Shown here: in pieces, positions 1 to 8,401 of the stretch
Position numbering within the stretch: position 1 is the stretch's first letter
Layout of the letters: each line of letters opens with the position of its first letter
Assembly: GCA_947628085.1 (NCBI GenBank)
Contig: CANQYM010000014.1
Span: 1-38,601, forward strand
DNA from: an uncultured Clostridia bacterium
GTDB taxonomy: Bacteria; Bacillota; Clostridia; TANB77; CAG-508
Reading direction: 5' to 3'
Length of the DNA stretch: 38,601 nt
The notes under the pieces: generated by a model
What the model saw: the letters and a program-made list of their open reading frames with translations, nothing else
Databases searched by the model: none
Told to the model about the DNA's origin: nothing
Made by a program: the position numbers and the translations under genes

Positions 1-76
1 CCACCTCATTTTTTTGACTTAAAAGAGTCGCTATTGATAGTCCTACATATCCTGTTCCTGCTACTGCTATTTTCAT
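1..76 (-). CDS. Nucleotide-sugar (probably UDP-glucose) 6-dehydrogenase, N-terminal 25 codons only
   Basis: This is a partial gene that runs off the left edge. The visible start reads MKIAVAGTGYVGLSIATLLS, the Rossmann GxGxxG nucleotide-binding motif and YVG signature that open UDP-glucose and UDP-ManNAc 6-dehydrogenases. These enzymes make UDP-uronic acids by two successive NAD-dependent oxidations. The ATG at 76-74 is preceded by a GGAGGA ribosome binding site at 80-85. It is the last visible gene of the polysaccharide operon. A UDP-glucuronate 4-epimerase at 2493-3518 in the same operon would use its product, which favours UDP-glucose as substrate. The catalytic cysteine and the rest of the protein are outside the window, so UDP-ManNAc dehydrogenase cannot be excluded. 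Confidence 0.8.
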   Translation of the reverse strand, partial: MKIAVAGTGYVGLSIATLLSQKNEV

Positions 77-133
77 ATATCCTCCATATATACTTTCTTA
101 TTTTATAGATTTCGCTATAAGATAATAAATCTT

Positions 134-1171
134 TTAATATAAATATTTTAAATACTTAAATTTTTCTTTTTCTGATAACTTAATAATAATATATGATAAT
201 AAAACTGTAATGCCCATTACACATATATATACTATAAATTCATTATTCCATAAAAAATTGCTATATATATTTTTACAAATTTGTTCATATGCAAACTGAA
301 TGCCTGAATGAATTAAATATATTAAAATACTTAACTTTCTTAAAATAATTGTATTATTAATCTTGCATTTATTATTAACTAAATAATTAAATATAAAAAA
401 TGTACATGCTATTAAAGATATCTGCAATGCAAAATAAGTACTTCCTATTTTTTTTATAATCGTTGTTTCTACAAATAGTAATATAATTGAACATATAATC
501 GCAATAAAGTTAGTTTTTTTATTGTATTTAGCAGGATATGTTGACAAAAATGCGCCTAAATCAAAGAAAAACATTCCAAAAGTAATTCCATTTCTTCCCA
601 TTATTCTTTCATTTCCTTCTACTATATCTAGATTAAATAAATCACTTATAATAGGAATTTTTTCTATAATTCCATCAAATATTGGATAATATGGTACTAA
701 CATTAGTCCTATCATATAAAAAATAGTAGAAACTACCATTGTTTTCTTTATTCCTAAAAAATGATTACATACAAATGTAGCAAAAGCAGCAACTAATAGA
801 GCTTGTAAATACCATAATTGAATAAAAGGACCGTCAATTAAGTAATGTGCTATAAATTTCAATATACTAAAGTGCTCTCTTGTTGATATTACATATGGTA
901 TAAAGTAAATTAAAGACCATATTGTATACATTATAAATATTCGCTTTAAATATTTTGACATTTGCTTTTTGCGATTATTTTCTTCTAATTTATTAAGTTT
1001 ATTAAATAATAAAAATCCTGAAATTGTAAAAAATAGTGGCACTGCTAATCTGCACACAGTATTATTAAAATAAAAGTCTATATTTTTGCTTATTGCCTTA
1101 ATCGGATGTAAATGAATTGCTCCTACCAAAAACGACAATATAAATTTTGCTAAATCAAACAAATTGTACAT
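134..1171 (-). CDS. Membrane acyltransferase (acyltransferase-3 family), probable polysaccharide O-acetyltransferase
   Basis: The 345-residue protein is almost entirely hydrophobic, with about ten predicted membrane segments. Its N-terminus has the family layout: an early helix (FDLAKFILSFLVGAIHLHP) with the histidine expected near the active site, followed by RLAVPLFFTISGFLL, the conserved R-x10-SGF region of acyltransferase-3 proteins. These enzymes move acetyl or other acyl groups onto sugars on the outer face of the membrane. The start at 1171 is supported by a GGGGGA site eight bases upstream. It lies between the frameshifted glycosyltransferase and the nucleotide-sugar dehydrogenase, so modifying the operon's polymer is the natural role. 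The acyl donor and acceptor position cannot be read from the sequence. Confidence 0.8.
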   Translation of the reverse strand: MYNLFDLAKFILSFLVGAIHLHPIKAISKNIDFYFNNTVCRLAVPLFFTISGFLLFNKLNKLEENNRKKQMSKYLKRIFIMYTIWSLIYFIPYVISTREHFSILKFIAHYLIDGPFIQLWYLQALLVAAFATFVCNHFLGIKKTMVVSTIFYMIGLMLVPYYPIFDGIIEKIPIISDLFNLDIVEGNERIMGRNGITFGMFFFDLGAFLSTYPAKYNKKTNFIAIICSIILLFVETTIIKKIGSTYFALQISLIACTFFIFNYLVNNKCKINNTIILRKLSILIYLIHSGIQFAYEQICKNIYSNFLWNNEFIVYICVMGITVLLSYIIIKLSEKEKFKYLKYLY

Positions 1172-1269
1172 ATATATTTCCCCCGTTTATAATGAATTTT
1201 TTAATATTTATTATCTTGTTTTTAAACAGGGTACTCTTCTATATAATATGTACCTGATTTTTATATTTT

Positions 1270-1371
1270 TTAATTTTTCTTCTTTATAGTAGTCATTATA
1301 TTCCCAGTGTGTGTGTGTGTGTGTACAGTATCAACGGTTTTATCGTTTACATCTGCTGTGCTTTTTTTCAT
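1270..1371 (-). CDS. Short ORF containing an (AC)9 tract; possible phase-variable or decayed gene
   Basis: An ATG at 1371-1369 lies 11 bases after a GAAAGGAA ribosome-binding-like stretch and opens a 33-codon ORF that stops at 1270. Codons 16-22 pass through the (AC)9 microsatellite and give a His-Thr run (VHTHTHT). In the present frame the product ends soon afterwards. In a second frame the sequence after the repeat stays open to 1211 and reads like real protein (EYNDYYKEEKLKNIK, then RYILYRRVPC). Losing one AC unit would join the start to that frame, giving a 52-residue product. No family is recognised. It could be a contingency-type gene, the decayed start of a lost capsule gene, or chance. 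Confidence 0.3.
   Translation of the reverse strand: MKKSTADVNDKTVDTVHTHTHTGNIMTTIKKKN
1307..1324. repeat. (GT)9 dinucleotide microsatellite
   Basis: Nine uninterrupted GT units on plus (AC on minus) lie in the 235-base interval between the acyltransferase start and the upstream glycosyltransferase stop. It is the only long dinucleotide tract I see in the window. Tracts like this are prone to slipped-strand mispairing, and in host-associated bacteria they often switch surface-structure genes. Here the tract lies inside a short ORF and 136 bases upstream of the acyltransferase start. Confidence 0.95.
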
Positions 1372-1406
1372 TATTTTTCTTTCCTTTCATTCAACAATTA
1401 TGCAAC

Positions 1407-2445
1407 TTATATCCATTTTCTATTTTTCATCTCATCTATCAATTTTTTTACAATTTTTTGTGGATTAAAATCTTCTTGTAATTTTTCTTGTAATTTCTTT
1501 ACAACATTTTCATATTCTGTATTGTCCATAGAATACAAGTCATAAACTATGTCTTTCAGCATTTTGGGATTGTTTTTTTCGTATAATAAATTTTTCATAC
1601 TATCAGGATAATATATAGATGTTACATTCAAGTCAGTTGTAATGCATGGTATTCCATATTGTATAGACTTTATGATGTTAATTAGTCCAGACACTTTATT
1701 ATCCTTTAAAGGACATATTGTTATAAAAGCATTTTTCATTTTTCCATAATACTCTTCTGTTGGTAGTTCTTCAAAATATTCTATATTATTGCTTAAATAT
1801 TTATTCTTTATGTCATTTTTTCCACTAACAATTATGTATTTTATTTCCGGAGTTTCTTTAACAACTGATATTAGAGTATCCCAGTCCCTATTATTAACTC
1901 CACCTGCAAAAATATATTTTTCTTTTTTATCAAATTTAGGATTTAACCATTCATTATTTTCATCATAAACATCTGGTAAATAAAATCCATGCCAACTTTT
2001 TAGCTTATAATAATCTATAAATTCTTTCTTTAAATTTTTATCATTTATTATTGGCATAAAGTTTTCATTATTCAAACATTTCGTTATTTTTTTATACATT
2101 CTTTTATATTGCAGTCCAATCCATGAAAAAGATACTATCTTTCTTTTAATTTTAAAAATTGAACAAATATGATTCATTATTACTCCCTGAGTATGGCCCC
2201 AAGTTATAATTATATCATCTGGATTAGAAAGCAGAATTGCTTTTATTGTTTGTAAATAAATAAAAAATCTAACTAATATTTTTCCCAATTTGATTTTAGA
2301 AAATTTTCTTCCTAATCTAAAATAAGTTATTTTAATTCCAGTTTTTACTAGTTTAACTTCTCCGATATTCTTTTAAATATTTATAAAGCCAAAGTTTATC
2401 ACATTTTTCTATTGGGCAATCGTATAATAAAAAAATTTTTTTCAT
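1407..2445 (-). pseudogene. Glycosyltransferase (GT-B fold, GT4-like) broken by a frameshift near its N-terminus
   Basis: The long open frame from 2288 begins at a TTG without a ribosome binding site. The natural start is the ATG at 2445-2443, preceded by AAAGAGG. It encodes MKKIFLLYDCPIEKC and about 13 further residues before hitting TAA at 2355-2353. From about 2366 the next frame is open without interruption (IGEVKLVKTGIKITYFRLG...) down to 1407. One extra base, or two missing bases, between about 2376 and 2353 separates the halves. Healed, the protein would be about 346 residues, a normal glycosyltransferase length. The C-terminal half resembles a GT-B donor domain (FAGGVNNRDWDTL; a nucleotide-binding-like SGLINIIKSIQYGIPCITTD). 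It is either a genuine inactivation, a slippage product or an assembly error; the otherwise intact reading frame suggests the change is recent. Confidence 0.7.
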
Positions 2446-2492
2446 TTTTTCCTCTTTAATATTGGATAATTTTTCAATATTATTAAAAATAA

Positions 2493-3518
2493 TTACATAT
2501 AAAACTCTTTATACCATTCTGCAAACTTTCTTAAGCCCTCTCTTAATGTTGTATGAGGCTTGAATCCAAACTCTTTTTCTAAAGGTGTTGTATCTGCATA
2601 TGTTATTGGTACATCGCCTGCTTGCATTGGTACTAATTCTTTATGTGCTTCAAAATCATATTCTTTTGGTAATACTTCTGCTCTTACTAGTTCTTCTTGC
2701 AATATATTTACAAAATCTAATAAATTTTCTGGATTTGAATTTCCTATATTATAAATTGCATATGGTGGTATTGGTAAACCATCTTCTCCATTTTTCTTTT
2801 CAGGTGCTTTTTTCATTACTCTTATTACACCTTCTACAATATCATCTATATACGTAAAATCTCTTTTACAATTTCCATAGTTAAATATTTTTATCGTTTC
2901 TCCTGCTAATAATTTATTTGTAAAACCAAAATATGCCATATCTGGTCTTCCTGCTGGTCCATATACTGTGAAAAATCTTAATCCAGTTGATGGTATATTA
3001 TAAAGTTTTGAATAACTATGAGCTAATAATTCATTAGATTTTTTTGTTGCTGCATATAGTGATACTGGATTGTCCACTTTATCATCTGTTGAAAATGGTA
3101 TTTTTTTATTTCCTCCATATACTGATGAACTTGATGCATATACTAAGTGCTCTACTGGATAATGCCTGCAACATTCTAAAATGTTATAAAATCCTATTAA
3201 ATTAGATTCTATATATGCATCTGGATTTGTTATACTATAACGTACTCCAGCTTGTGCTGCTAAATTTACTACTATTTCTGGTTTATACTCTTTAAATATA
3301 TTTTCAACAGTTTCTTTATCTGCTAAATTTCCTTTTATAAAATTAAAATTATCAAAATCTTTTATTTCATTTAATCTGTATTCTTTTAATTTAACATCAT
3401 AATAATCATTTAAATTATCTAGTCCTACTACTTGAACATCTTTTTCTTCATTTAAAATTCTTTTAGCAAGATTTGATCCTATAAATCCTGCCACACCTGT
3501 TATAAAAATCGTTTTCAT
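2493..3518 (-). CDS. UDP-glucuronate 4-epimerase (NAD-dependent epimerase, extended SDR)
   Basis: The 341-residue protein has the Rossmann motif TGVAGFIGSNLAKR at its N-terminus, DNLNDYYDVKLKEYRL (the 'NDYYD..LK..R' stretch typical of uronate epimerases of the LpsL/Cap1J type), the SSSSVYG strand, and the catalytic Tyr-x3-Lys in YAATKKSNE. The C-terminal TYIDDIVEGV and YNIGNSNPENLLDFV are also family hallmarks. It interconverts UDP-glucuronate and UDP-galacturonate in the cytoplasm. The truncated dehydrogenase at the left edge would supply its substrate, so the polymer probably contains galacturonate. The start has an AAAAGGA site. UDP-glucose 4-epimerase is less likely because of the NDYYD motif. 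Confidence 0.88.
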   Translation of the reverse strand: MKTIFITGVAGFIGSNLAKRILNEEKDVQVVGLDNLNDYYDVKLKEYRLNEIKDFDNFNFIKGNLADKETVENIFKEYKPEIVVNLAAQAGVRYSITNPDAYIESNLIGFYNILECCRHYPVEHLVYASSSSVYGGNKKIPFSTDDKVDNPVSLYAATKKSNELLAHSYSKLYNIPSTGLRFFTVYGPAGRPDMAYFGFTNKLLAGETIKIFNYGNCKRDFTYIDDIVEGVIRVMKKAPEKKNGEDGLPIPPYAIYNIGNSNPENLLDFVNILQEELVRAEVLPKEYDFEAHKELVPMQAGDVPITYADTTPLEKEFGFKPHTTLREGLRKFAEWYKEFYM

Positions 3519-3531
3519 TTCTTTTTTCCTT

Positions 3532-5055
3532 TTACTTATTTACTAAAATTCTTTTTATAATATTTAAAAAGCCTTTCAATTTATCTCTATAAAATATTAG
3601 TGAGCTTAATATTGTAACTATTGTAGAAATAATAAATGCCAAAACTCCCATTATAACCCACTCTAACCATATGCCAATATTTATTAATAATATAGAATTA
3701 ATAAGTTCTATACATATTATAGAAATTCCAATGTTTAAAACTGTCCACAAAATTAGCTTGATTAGAATTGCTTTTTTTCTAATAATTAAATTTTTATTTA
3801 CAAATAAATAAAATTGTGTAGTTCTAAATACATTTGCAACTAATGTTCCTATCGTTGCTCCATATAAACCAATAAATTTTACTAATATAATAGATATAGT
3901 AAAATTAAGAAATGCTTCTAAAAAAGCTCCATTTCTTGTTTCCTTGTATTTTCCAGCAGCCTGTGTAATCATTAAGTATGGAGATCTCAAGCACCAAAAA
4001 GCTTGTGTTATTAATGCTAATATTGCATAGCCTGGTAAAATATATTCAACGTCATTAACATTTTTAGTATATAACCTTATAAAAGGAATAATTAGGTATA
4101 GTGCACAAGAAAAAATTACAGAAATAAAAACACATATAAAAAATTCATATAGTCCTAAACTACTATTCATTTTTTCTTTTTCATTCTTAACCCACATATT
4201 CCCAAAAGCTGCTTCCATTCCAGATGTAAAAGTGCTAAACAACTGTTTTAAGCCTAAAATAACAAGATTATAAACTGTATAAACAGAAACTATTTTAACA
4301 TCGCAAAACAATGTTAATAAAGTTACATCTGTATTTTCATGTATAATATTTGCTACAGAATGTGCTACAACATCTTTTCTATTTTTTAAAGCTGTATTAT
4401 CTGGCTTTGCCTTTTTATCTAACTTATAAGTTTTAGAAACATATAAGTTTAAAATTATAGGACTAATTGTAAATATTATAGCGCTACCTAGTTTTACTAT
4501 TTGAATAGGAAAATTAAGTTTAATTAATATACAAGAAATTATTGTATTTAAAATCGTTGTAGCAATTTGAATGAAATTATATATATATAGTTTTTGATCA
4601 GAAGTTAGCAAAGTTTGATATGTAATTCCAAAAAAATACTCTGCAAAAACTCCTAAACCAATAATAATTACTAAAGAAAATACATTAAACCATTCATATG
4701 AAGTATTAATCATTAGTGGATAAATCACTGATAAGCATAATAAATATAACAAGAAAATCATTGCAATTTTTCGCATAAAAATTTCTGTTGCTTTGATTAT
4801 TTCACTTGTTTTTTTATTATCCTCTTTTCCTAGTGATTTATATAGTTCTACACGAGTAGCCCCCGCTACTCCAATTCTTAAAATTGAAATAATATTAAGA
4901 AACTGTGTTATTGATGAAACAATTCCATTATATTCAGAACCATATTGTAGCAATATAAATCTTGGTAATATTAAATTAGATGCAAAAACAACAATTTGAT
5001 AAAATGTTAAAACAATAACATTATATGTAGCTTTTTTTAAGCGTGATTCTTTCAT
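3532..5055 (-). CDS. Wzx-type polysaccharide flippase (MOP/MATE-like superfamily)
   Basis: The 507-residue polytopic protein has about fourteen hydrophobic segments. Its N-terminus (ATYNVIVLTFYQIVVFASNL, then LPRFILLQYGSEYNGIVSSI) is the usual first repeat of Wzx/RfbX flippases, with the YG-x2-YNG element. It would flip lipid-linked repeat units across the cytoplasmic membrane for polymerisation by the Wzy protein encoded at 7181-8398. It lies 13 bases before the epimerase and 7 bases after capA, so translation is probably coupled. It is distinct from the SpoVB-like flippase on the plus strand at 13119. Confidence 0.88.
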   Translation of the reverse strand: MKESRLKKATYNVIVLTFYQIVVFASNLILPRFILLQYGSEYNGIVSSITQFLNIISILRIGVAGATRVELYKSLGKEDNKKTSEIIKATEIFMRKIAMIFLLYLLCLSVIYPLMINTSYEWFNVFSLVIIIGLGVFAEYFFGITYQTLLTSDQKLYIYNFIQIATTILNTIISCILIKLNFPIQIVKLGSAIIFTISPIILNLYVSKTYKLDKKAKPDNTALKNRKDVVAHSVANIIHENTDVTLLTLFCDVKIVSVYTVYNLVILGLKQLFSTFTSGMEAAFGNMWVKNEKEKMNSSLGLYEFFICVFISVIFSCALYLIIPFIRLYTKNVNDVEYILPGYAILALITQAFWCLRSPYLMITQAAGKYKETRNGAFLEAFLNFTISIILVKFIGLYGATIGTLVANVFRTTQFYLFVNKNLIIRKKAILIKLILWTVLNIGISIICIELINSILLINIGIWLEWVIMGVLAFIISTIVTILSSLIFYRDKLKGFLNIIKRILVNK

Positions 5056-5062
5056 ATATATC

Positions 5063-6232
5063 TTATTTTTTTCTTTCTAAACTATAATTTTTTACTCCTT
5101 CTAATAGGAGCTCTTGCCATGCTTCACAATCTATTGTATTTTGTATAGATAAAGCTTTTCTTTTTAAATAAAATTTATTAAAATAAAATCTTTCAAATCT
5201 TCTTTTTGAAAGCAGATTTAATCCTTTAAATAATAGTGTTGAGCTAAAATAATCCAATCTTTTTAAAATCATATATATGCTTTCTTTTGAAAAATCTGCA
5301 TAGTTTTCTTTTATAAAATTTTGCTCTTTTATTTGATTACTTCGCATTTTCATTTCATCTAATATTTTTTTACTTGTAGTTGAATCTGCTAAAGTTATTC
5401 TATTATTTACTTTTTGTGTAACTATATATGAGAAGTCATTTAAAACATGATTTTTAGAAATAGTTAGTTTTATTAATAAACCATTCTCCCATTCCTTTCT
5501 ATTCATTAAGTCAAATAAAAAATTCCCTTGCCCATATATAATTTTTTTATTATTATAATTTTCTTCACAACCTATGCAATGACTGTGTTGACAAATAACT
5601 ATATCCGCACCATTATCTATAAATTTTCTACATCTCTTCTGTAAAAGAGGAGAAGGATATGGATAATATTCTTTTCCCCCATGGTATAATATAATTAAGA
5701 AATCAACATTTTTTGATATGTTATTTACGTGTTCAAACGAATTAAAAACATCAAAATAATTTGCTCCTGGTGTGTTTTCTGTTGCATTAGAAAATTCACT
5801 TTCAACACAACAATAAAACCCTATTTTAATATTTCCTATATTTTTAATATATATTTTTGAAGCTTCTTCTATATTTTTTCCAATACCACCAAATTCAATA
5901 TTATTCTTTTTCAATGTATCTATTGTTGTTTCTAATCCTTCTACGCCATGATCCATAATATGATTATTAGCTAATGTCAAAAAGCTTGGATTTAATGCCT
6001 TAATTCCCTTAATAGTCTCTTTATCAATTCCTAAATTAGGTCCTACTTTTAAAATCGGTGTTTCTTTTTCAATTAAAGGTGTTTCTAAATTAAAAACTCT
6101 TGCATCTGAATTAGTTAGAATATCATTAAGTTTTTCGCCAACTAATTTAACAGCATTTCCCTCTATAAATAAATCCTTATTAGCCTTAGTTGGTACAAGA
6201 TCAGCTCCCACCAATATGTTTATTTTATCCAT
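5063..6232 (-). CDS. CapA-family protein (PGA_cap, metallophosphatase-like fold)
   Basis: The 389-residue protein has the ordered motifs of the poly-gamma-glutamate capsule CapA family: VGADLVP near the N-terminus, FNLETPL, LANNHIMDHG, YHGGKEYYPYPSP, ICQHSHCIG and YGQGNFLFD. The Asp, Asn-His and His-x-His positions resemble calcineurin-like metallophosphoesterases. In Bacillus, CapA/PgsA helps synthesise or export poly-gamma-glutamate. Unlike Bacillus CapA, this protein starts directly with the first motif (MDKINILVGADL), with no signal peptide or N-terminal membrane anchor. The start is supported by AGGAG upstream. CapB and CapC partners are absent, so the activity here is not established. 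The TupA-like neighbour suggests attachment of an amino acid or peptide. Confidence 0.82.
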   Translation of the reverse strand: MDKINILVGADLVPTKANKDLFIEGNAVKLVGEKLNDILTNSDARVFNLETPLIEKETPILKVGPNLGIDKETIKGIKALNPSFLTLANNHIMDHGVEGLETTIDTLKKNNIEFGGIGKNIEEASKIYIKNIGNIKIGFYCCVESEFSNATENTPGANYFDVFNSFEHVNNISKNVDFLIILYHGGKEYYPYPSPLLQKRCRKFIDNGADIVICQHSHCIGCEENYNNKKIIYGQGNFLFDLMNRKEWENGLLIKLTISKNHVLNDFSYIVTQKVNNRITLADSTTSKKILDEMKMRSNQIKEQNFIKENYADFSKESIYMILKRLDYFSSTLLFKGLNLLSKRRFERFYFNKFYLKRKALSIQNTIDCEAWQELLLEGVKNYSLERKK

Positions 6233-6272
6233 AAGTTATTTCTCCTATTTTTTAGCTAAAATGTTTATTTTT

Positions 6273-7184
6273 CTATAATATTGTTATATAATCTTTTCCC
6301 CTAATTTTTTGTCCCATCCTTCTGGCATAAATTGCTCTAATCCGGTTACCATGATAAAATGTAACTTCTCCGAAATAGATAAAAGTATCAGTTATATAAA
6401 AATCAATTCTTAATAATTTAGGATCATTCATAAGTTTAGATATTTTTTTCACAATATCTATAACTTCATCTAATTTTTTAGGCTTTTCTATATATTTCTT
6501 TTCGTTAGTAGGATAACAAGTAGTAAATGGTAAATAATTCCAATTAGTATCGTAAAAGTTTCTATGATGATCTGTAAATCTATCATAATCTACTTGTATA
6601 CAATAAACATTACCTGAAAAAACAAAAAATTTATAATCATTTAAGTTTCCATCTGAAGTTTCTAAATAATCTTCTATAATTATTCTTGGTTTAACATCCT
6701 TATACACCCATTCTCTGCCATGATAATAATAATTTTTTTTCAAACATTTATTAATATATTTTCTGGCTGAATTTATATCAAATTCTTCTTTATTTTTACA
6801 AATTATTATACTTCCAGAATCATGTGTACATTTTATAACAAACTTATTAGGTAATTTATCAAAGTCAATATCATCAAACTTGTCCCAAACGCCTATAGTA
6901 GGAACTACATATTTTTTACCAATTTTTTCTTCTATAATCTTTTTAACTTCATATTTGTCAGCAAAATTAGTATAATATGGATTTCTATCATTTATTTTTA
7001 ACCATTGAACTTTTTCATTAAATGTTTGTGGATTATCTAAATTTAGTTTTTTATTAAATTTTAATTTATAATATATTTTTAAATAATTTTCATCACTCAT
7101 TCCATTAAATAATCCACTTCTTAATAGATACATCAAAACATTTTTAGGATGAAATAAATATTTTTTTATAGTATTTATATTCAT
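6273..7184 (-). CDS. TupA-like ATP-grasp protein (putative amidoligase)
   Basis: The 303-residue protein matches the layout of TupA-like ATP-grasp proteins common in capsule loci. It has DNPQTFNEKVQWLKINDRNP and YTNFADKYEVKKII in the N-terminal third, VVPTIGVWDKFDDIDFDKLP, FVIKCTHDSGS (ATP-grasp lysine and loop), RIIIEDYLE, and YKFFVFSGNVYCIQ. LLRIDFYITDTFIYFGEVTFYH supplies the metal-binding Asp and Glu. ATP-grasp ligases form amide or peptide bonds through acyl-phosphate intermediates. The founding TupA is needed for teichuronopeptide in Bacillus halodurans. Its ATG overlaps the TGA of the upstream polymerase gene (ATGA at 7184-7181), which indicates translational coupling. The substrate is unknown; attachment of an amino acid to a uronate carboxyl group is inference. 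Confidence 0.8.
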   Translation of the reverse strand: MNINTIKKYLFHPKNVLMYLLRSGLFNGMSDENYLKIYYKLKFNKKLNLDNPQTFNEKVQWLKINDRNPYYTNFADKYEVKKIIEEKIGKKYVVPTIGVWDKFDDIDFDKLPNKFVIKCTHDSGSIIICKNKEEFDINSARKYINKCLKKNYYYHGREWVYKDVKPRIIIEDYLETSDGNLNDYKFFVFSGNVYCIQVDYDRFTDHHRNFYDTNWNYLPFTTCYPTNEKKYIEKPKKLDEVIDIVKKISKLMNDPKLLRIDFYITDTFIYFGEVTFYHGNRIRAIYARRMGQKIRGKDYITIL

Positions 7185-8398
7185 TTAATATCTTTCTCCT
7201 TTCGCATTGCTATATAAATACTTATAATACACAATAAAATTGCATTAAACTTATTCTCATAACTAACATTTCCATAATCCAAAAGAAGAATCATACCTAC
7301 TAATATAATAAACATTATTGTTAAGTTCTTATTTTTATCTTTTTTTAATCCCTTAAATAATGATATTAGTATGTAAATCCAGTAAGAATAATAAATTAAA
7401 AAGCCAATTATTCCTAATGTAGACAATAATTCTGTAAAATTATTATGACTATATGCTATATGTGAATAGTTTAGTTCTCTCATATATGTTTTAAAATTAT
7501 TTCCACCATATCCCAAAATTGGATGTAAGGAAAACAAATGCATTGCTTGTTTCATATAAAATGTTCTTTCTACTAGGCTAGCATCAATTTGTTTAGTATC
7601 AGCCTCTCCTATTATTGTTAAAAACATTCCTTCAACTCTTTTTCCCATAACTTCATATAAATCTTTATTATTAAAAATCAAAAATAGAATTGAAATTCCT
7701 ATTACTGTAAATATCAAAAACTTTCCAATAGCCTTTACACCTTTTGATATACATGTTTCAAATAAAAGACTTCCAACTACTAAAAGTACTAATGCTTTTT
7801 TTGATCCAGAAAAAAGTGCTATAGTTGCAAATATAATTGCTATAATTATATAAAACATCTTTTTAATTGAATTTTTCTTATTCAATTCCATATTACATTT
7901 ATGAAAGTAATATAATGAAAACAAAACTCCTGTTGACATTCTAAGACCCAAATTATTAGGATGCAATCCTATTTCTAATCCAACTCTGTCACTACCCCAA
8001 TCATCTATTGGTGTTTTTATTATTAATAATACTGCTGTATAAATTAATGAAAAAAATAATAATTTTAGCACAACATTAATATGAGATTCCTTCTTAACAA
8101 TTGAAGGAATTACAATATATAAGCCCACCATTTGTATACCAATCGTTATATATTCTAGTAAATCATCTTCATTTTTTGCCCATAGTAAAGATAAAAAATA
8201 ATATGACCAAAATACTATTCCCCAAATTAATATATTAGAAATTGTTATTTTTTTATTGAAAAAAATAGTATATAATAAAAGGAAAAATGTTATAATAGTA
8301 AAAATAGCTTCATGATATGTAGCAAATGACACAAAATATAAAAATAAAATAATATATTTAATATGTTGTATATTAATTTTAGATTTTTTTATAAGCAT
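7181..8398 (-). CDS. Wzy-type polysaccharide polymerase / O-antigen ligase family membrane protein
   Basis: The 405-residue protein has ten or more membrane helices and one large extracytoplasmic loop (about residues 245-310) containing HPILGYGGNNFKTYM and YSHNNFTELLSTLGIIG. These are the GxGxxxF and HN-x-F-x-E-x3-xxG signatures of the O-antigen ligase/polymerase family. It would polymerise lipid-linked repeat units outside the membrane. The start at 8398 has GGGGAGAAA upstream inside the end of the preceding glycosyltransferase gene. Its stop overlaps the TupA-like start. Ligase versus polymerase cannot be separated by sequence, but the Wzx-containing operon favours polymerase. Confidence 0.85.
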   Translation of the reverse strand: MLIKKSKINIQHIKYIILFLYFVSFATYHEAIFTIITFFLLLYTIFFNKKITISNILIWGIVFWSYYFLSLLWAKNEDDLLEYITIGIQMVGLYIVIPSIVKKESHINVVLKLLFFSLIYTAVLLIIKTPIDDWGSDRVGLEIGLHPNNLGLRMSTGVLFSLYYFHKCNMELNKKNSIKKMFYIIIAIIFATIALFSGSKKALVLLVVGSLLFETCISKGVKAIGKFLIFTVIGISILFLIFNNKDLYEVMGKRVEGMFLTIIGEADTKQIDASLVERTFYMKQAMHLFSLHPILGYGGNNFKTYMRELNYSHIAYSHNNFTELLSTLGIIGFLIYYSYWIYILISLFKGLKKDKNKNLTIMFIILVGMILLLDYGNVSYENKFNAILLCIISIYIAMRKEKDIK

Positions 8399-8401
8399 AA
8401 A

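Noticed and set aside
2288..2290. TTG as the start of the glycosyltransferase
   Set aside because: There is no ribosome binding site, and the same frame stays open upstream to about 2366; the ATG at 2445 with AAAGAGG fits better, with a frameshift between.
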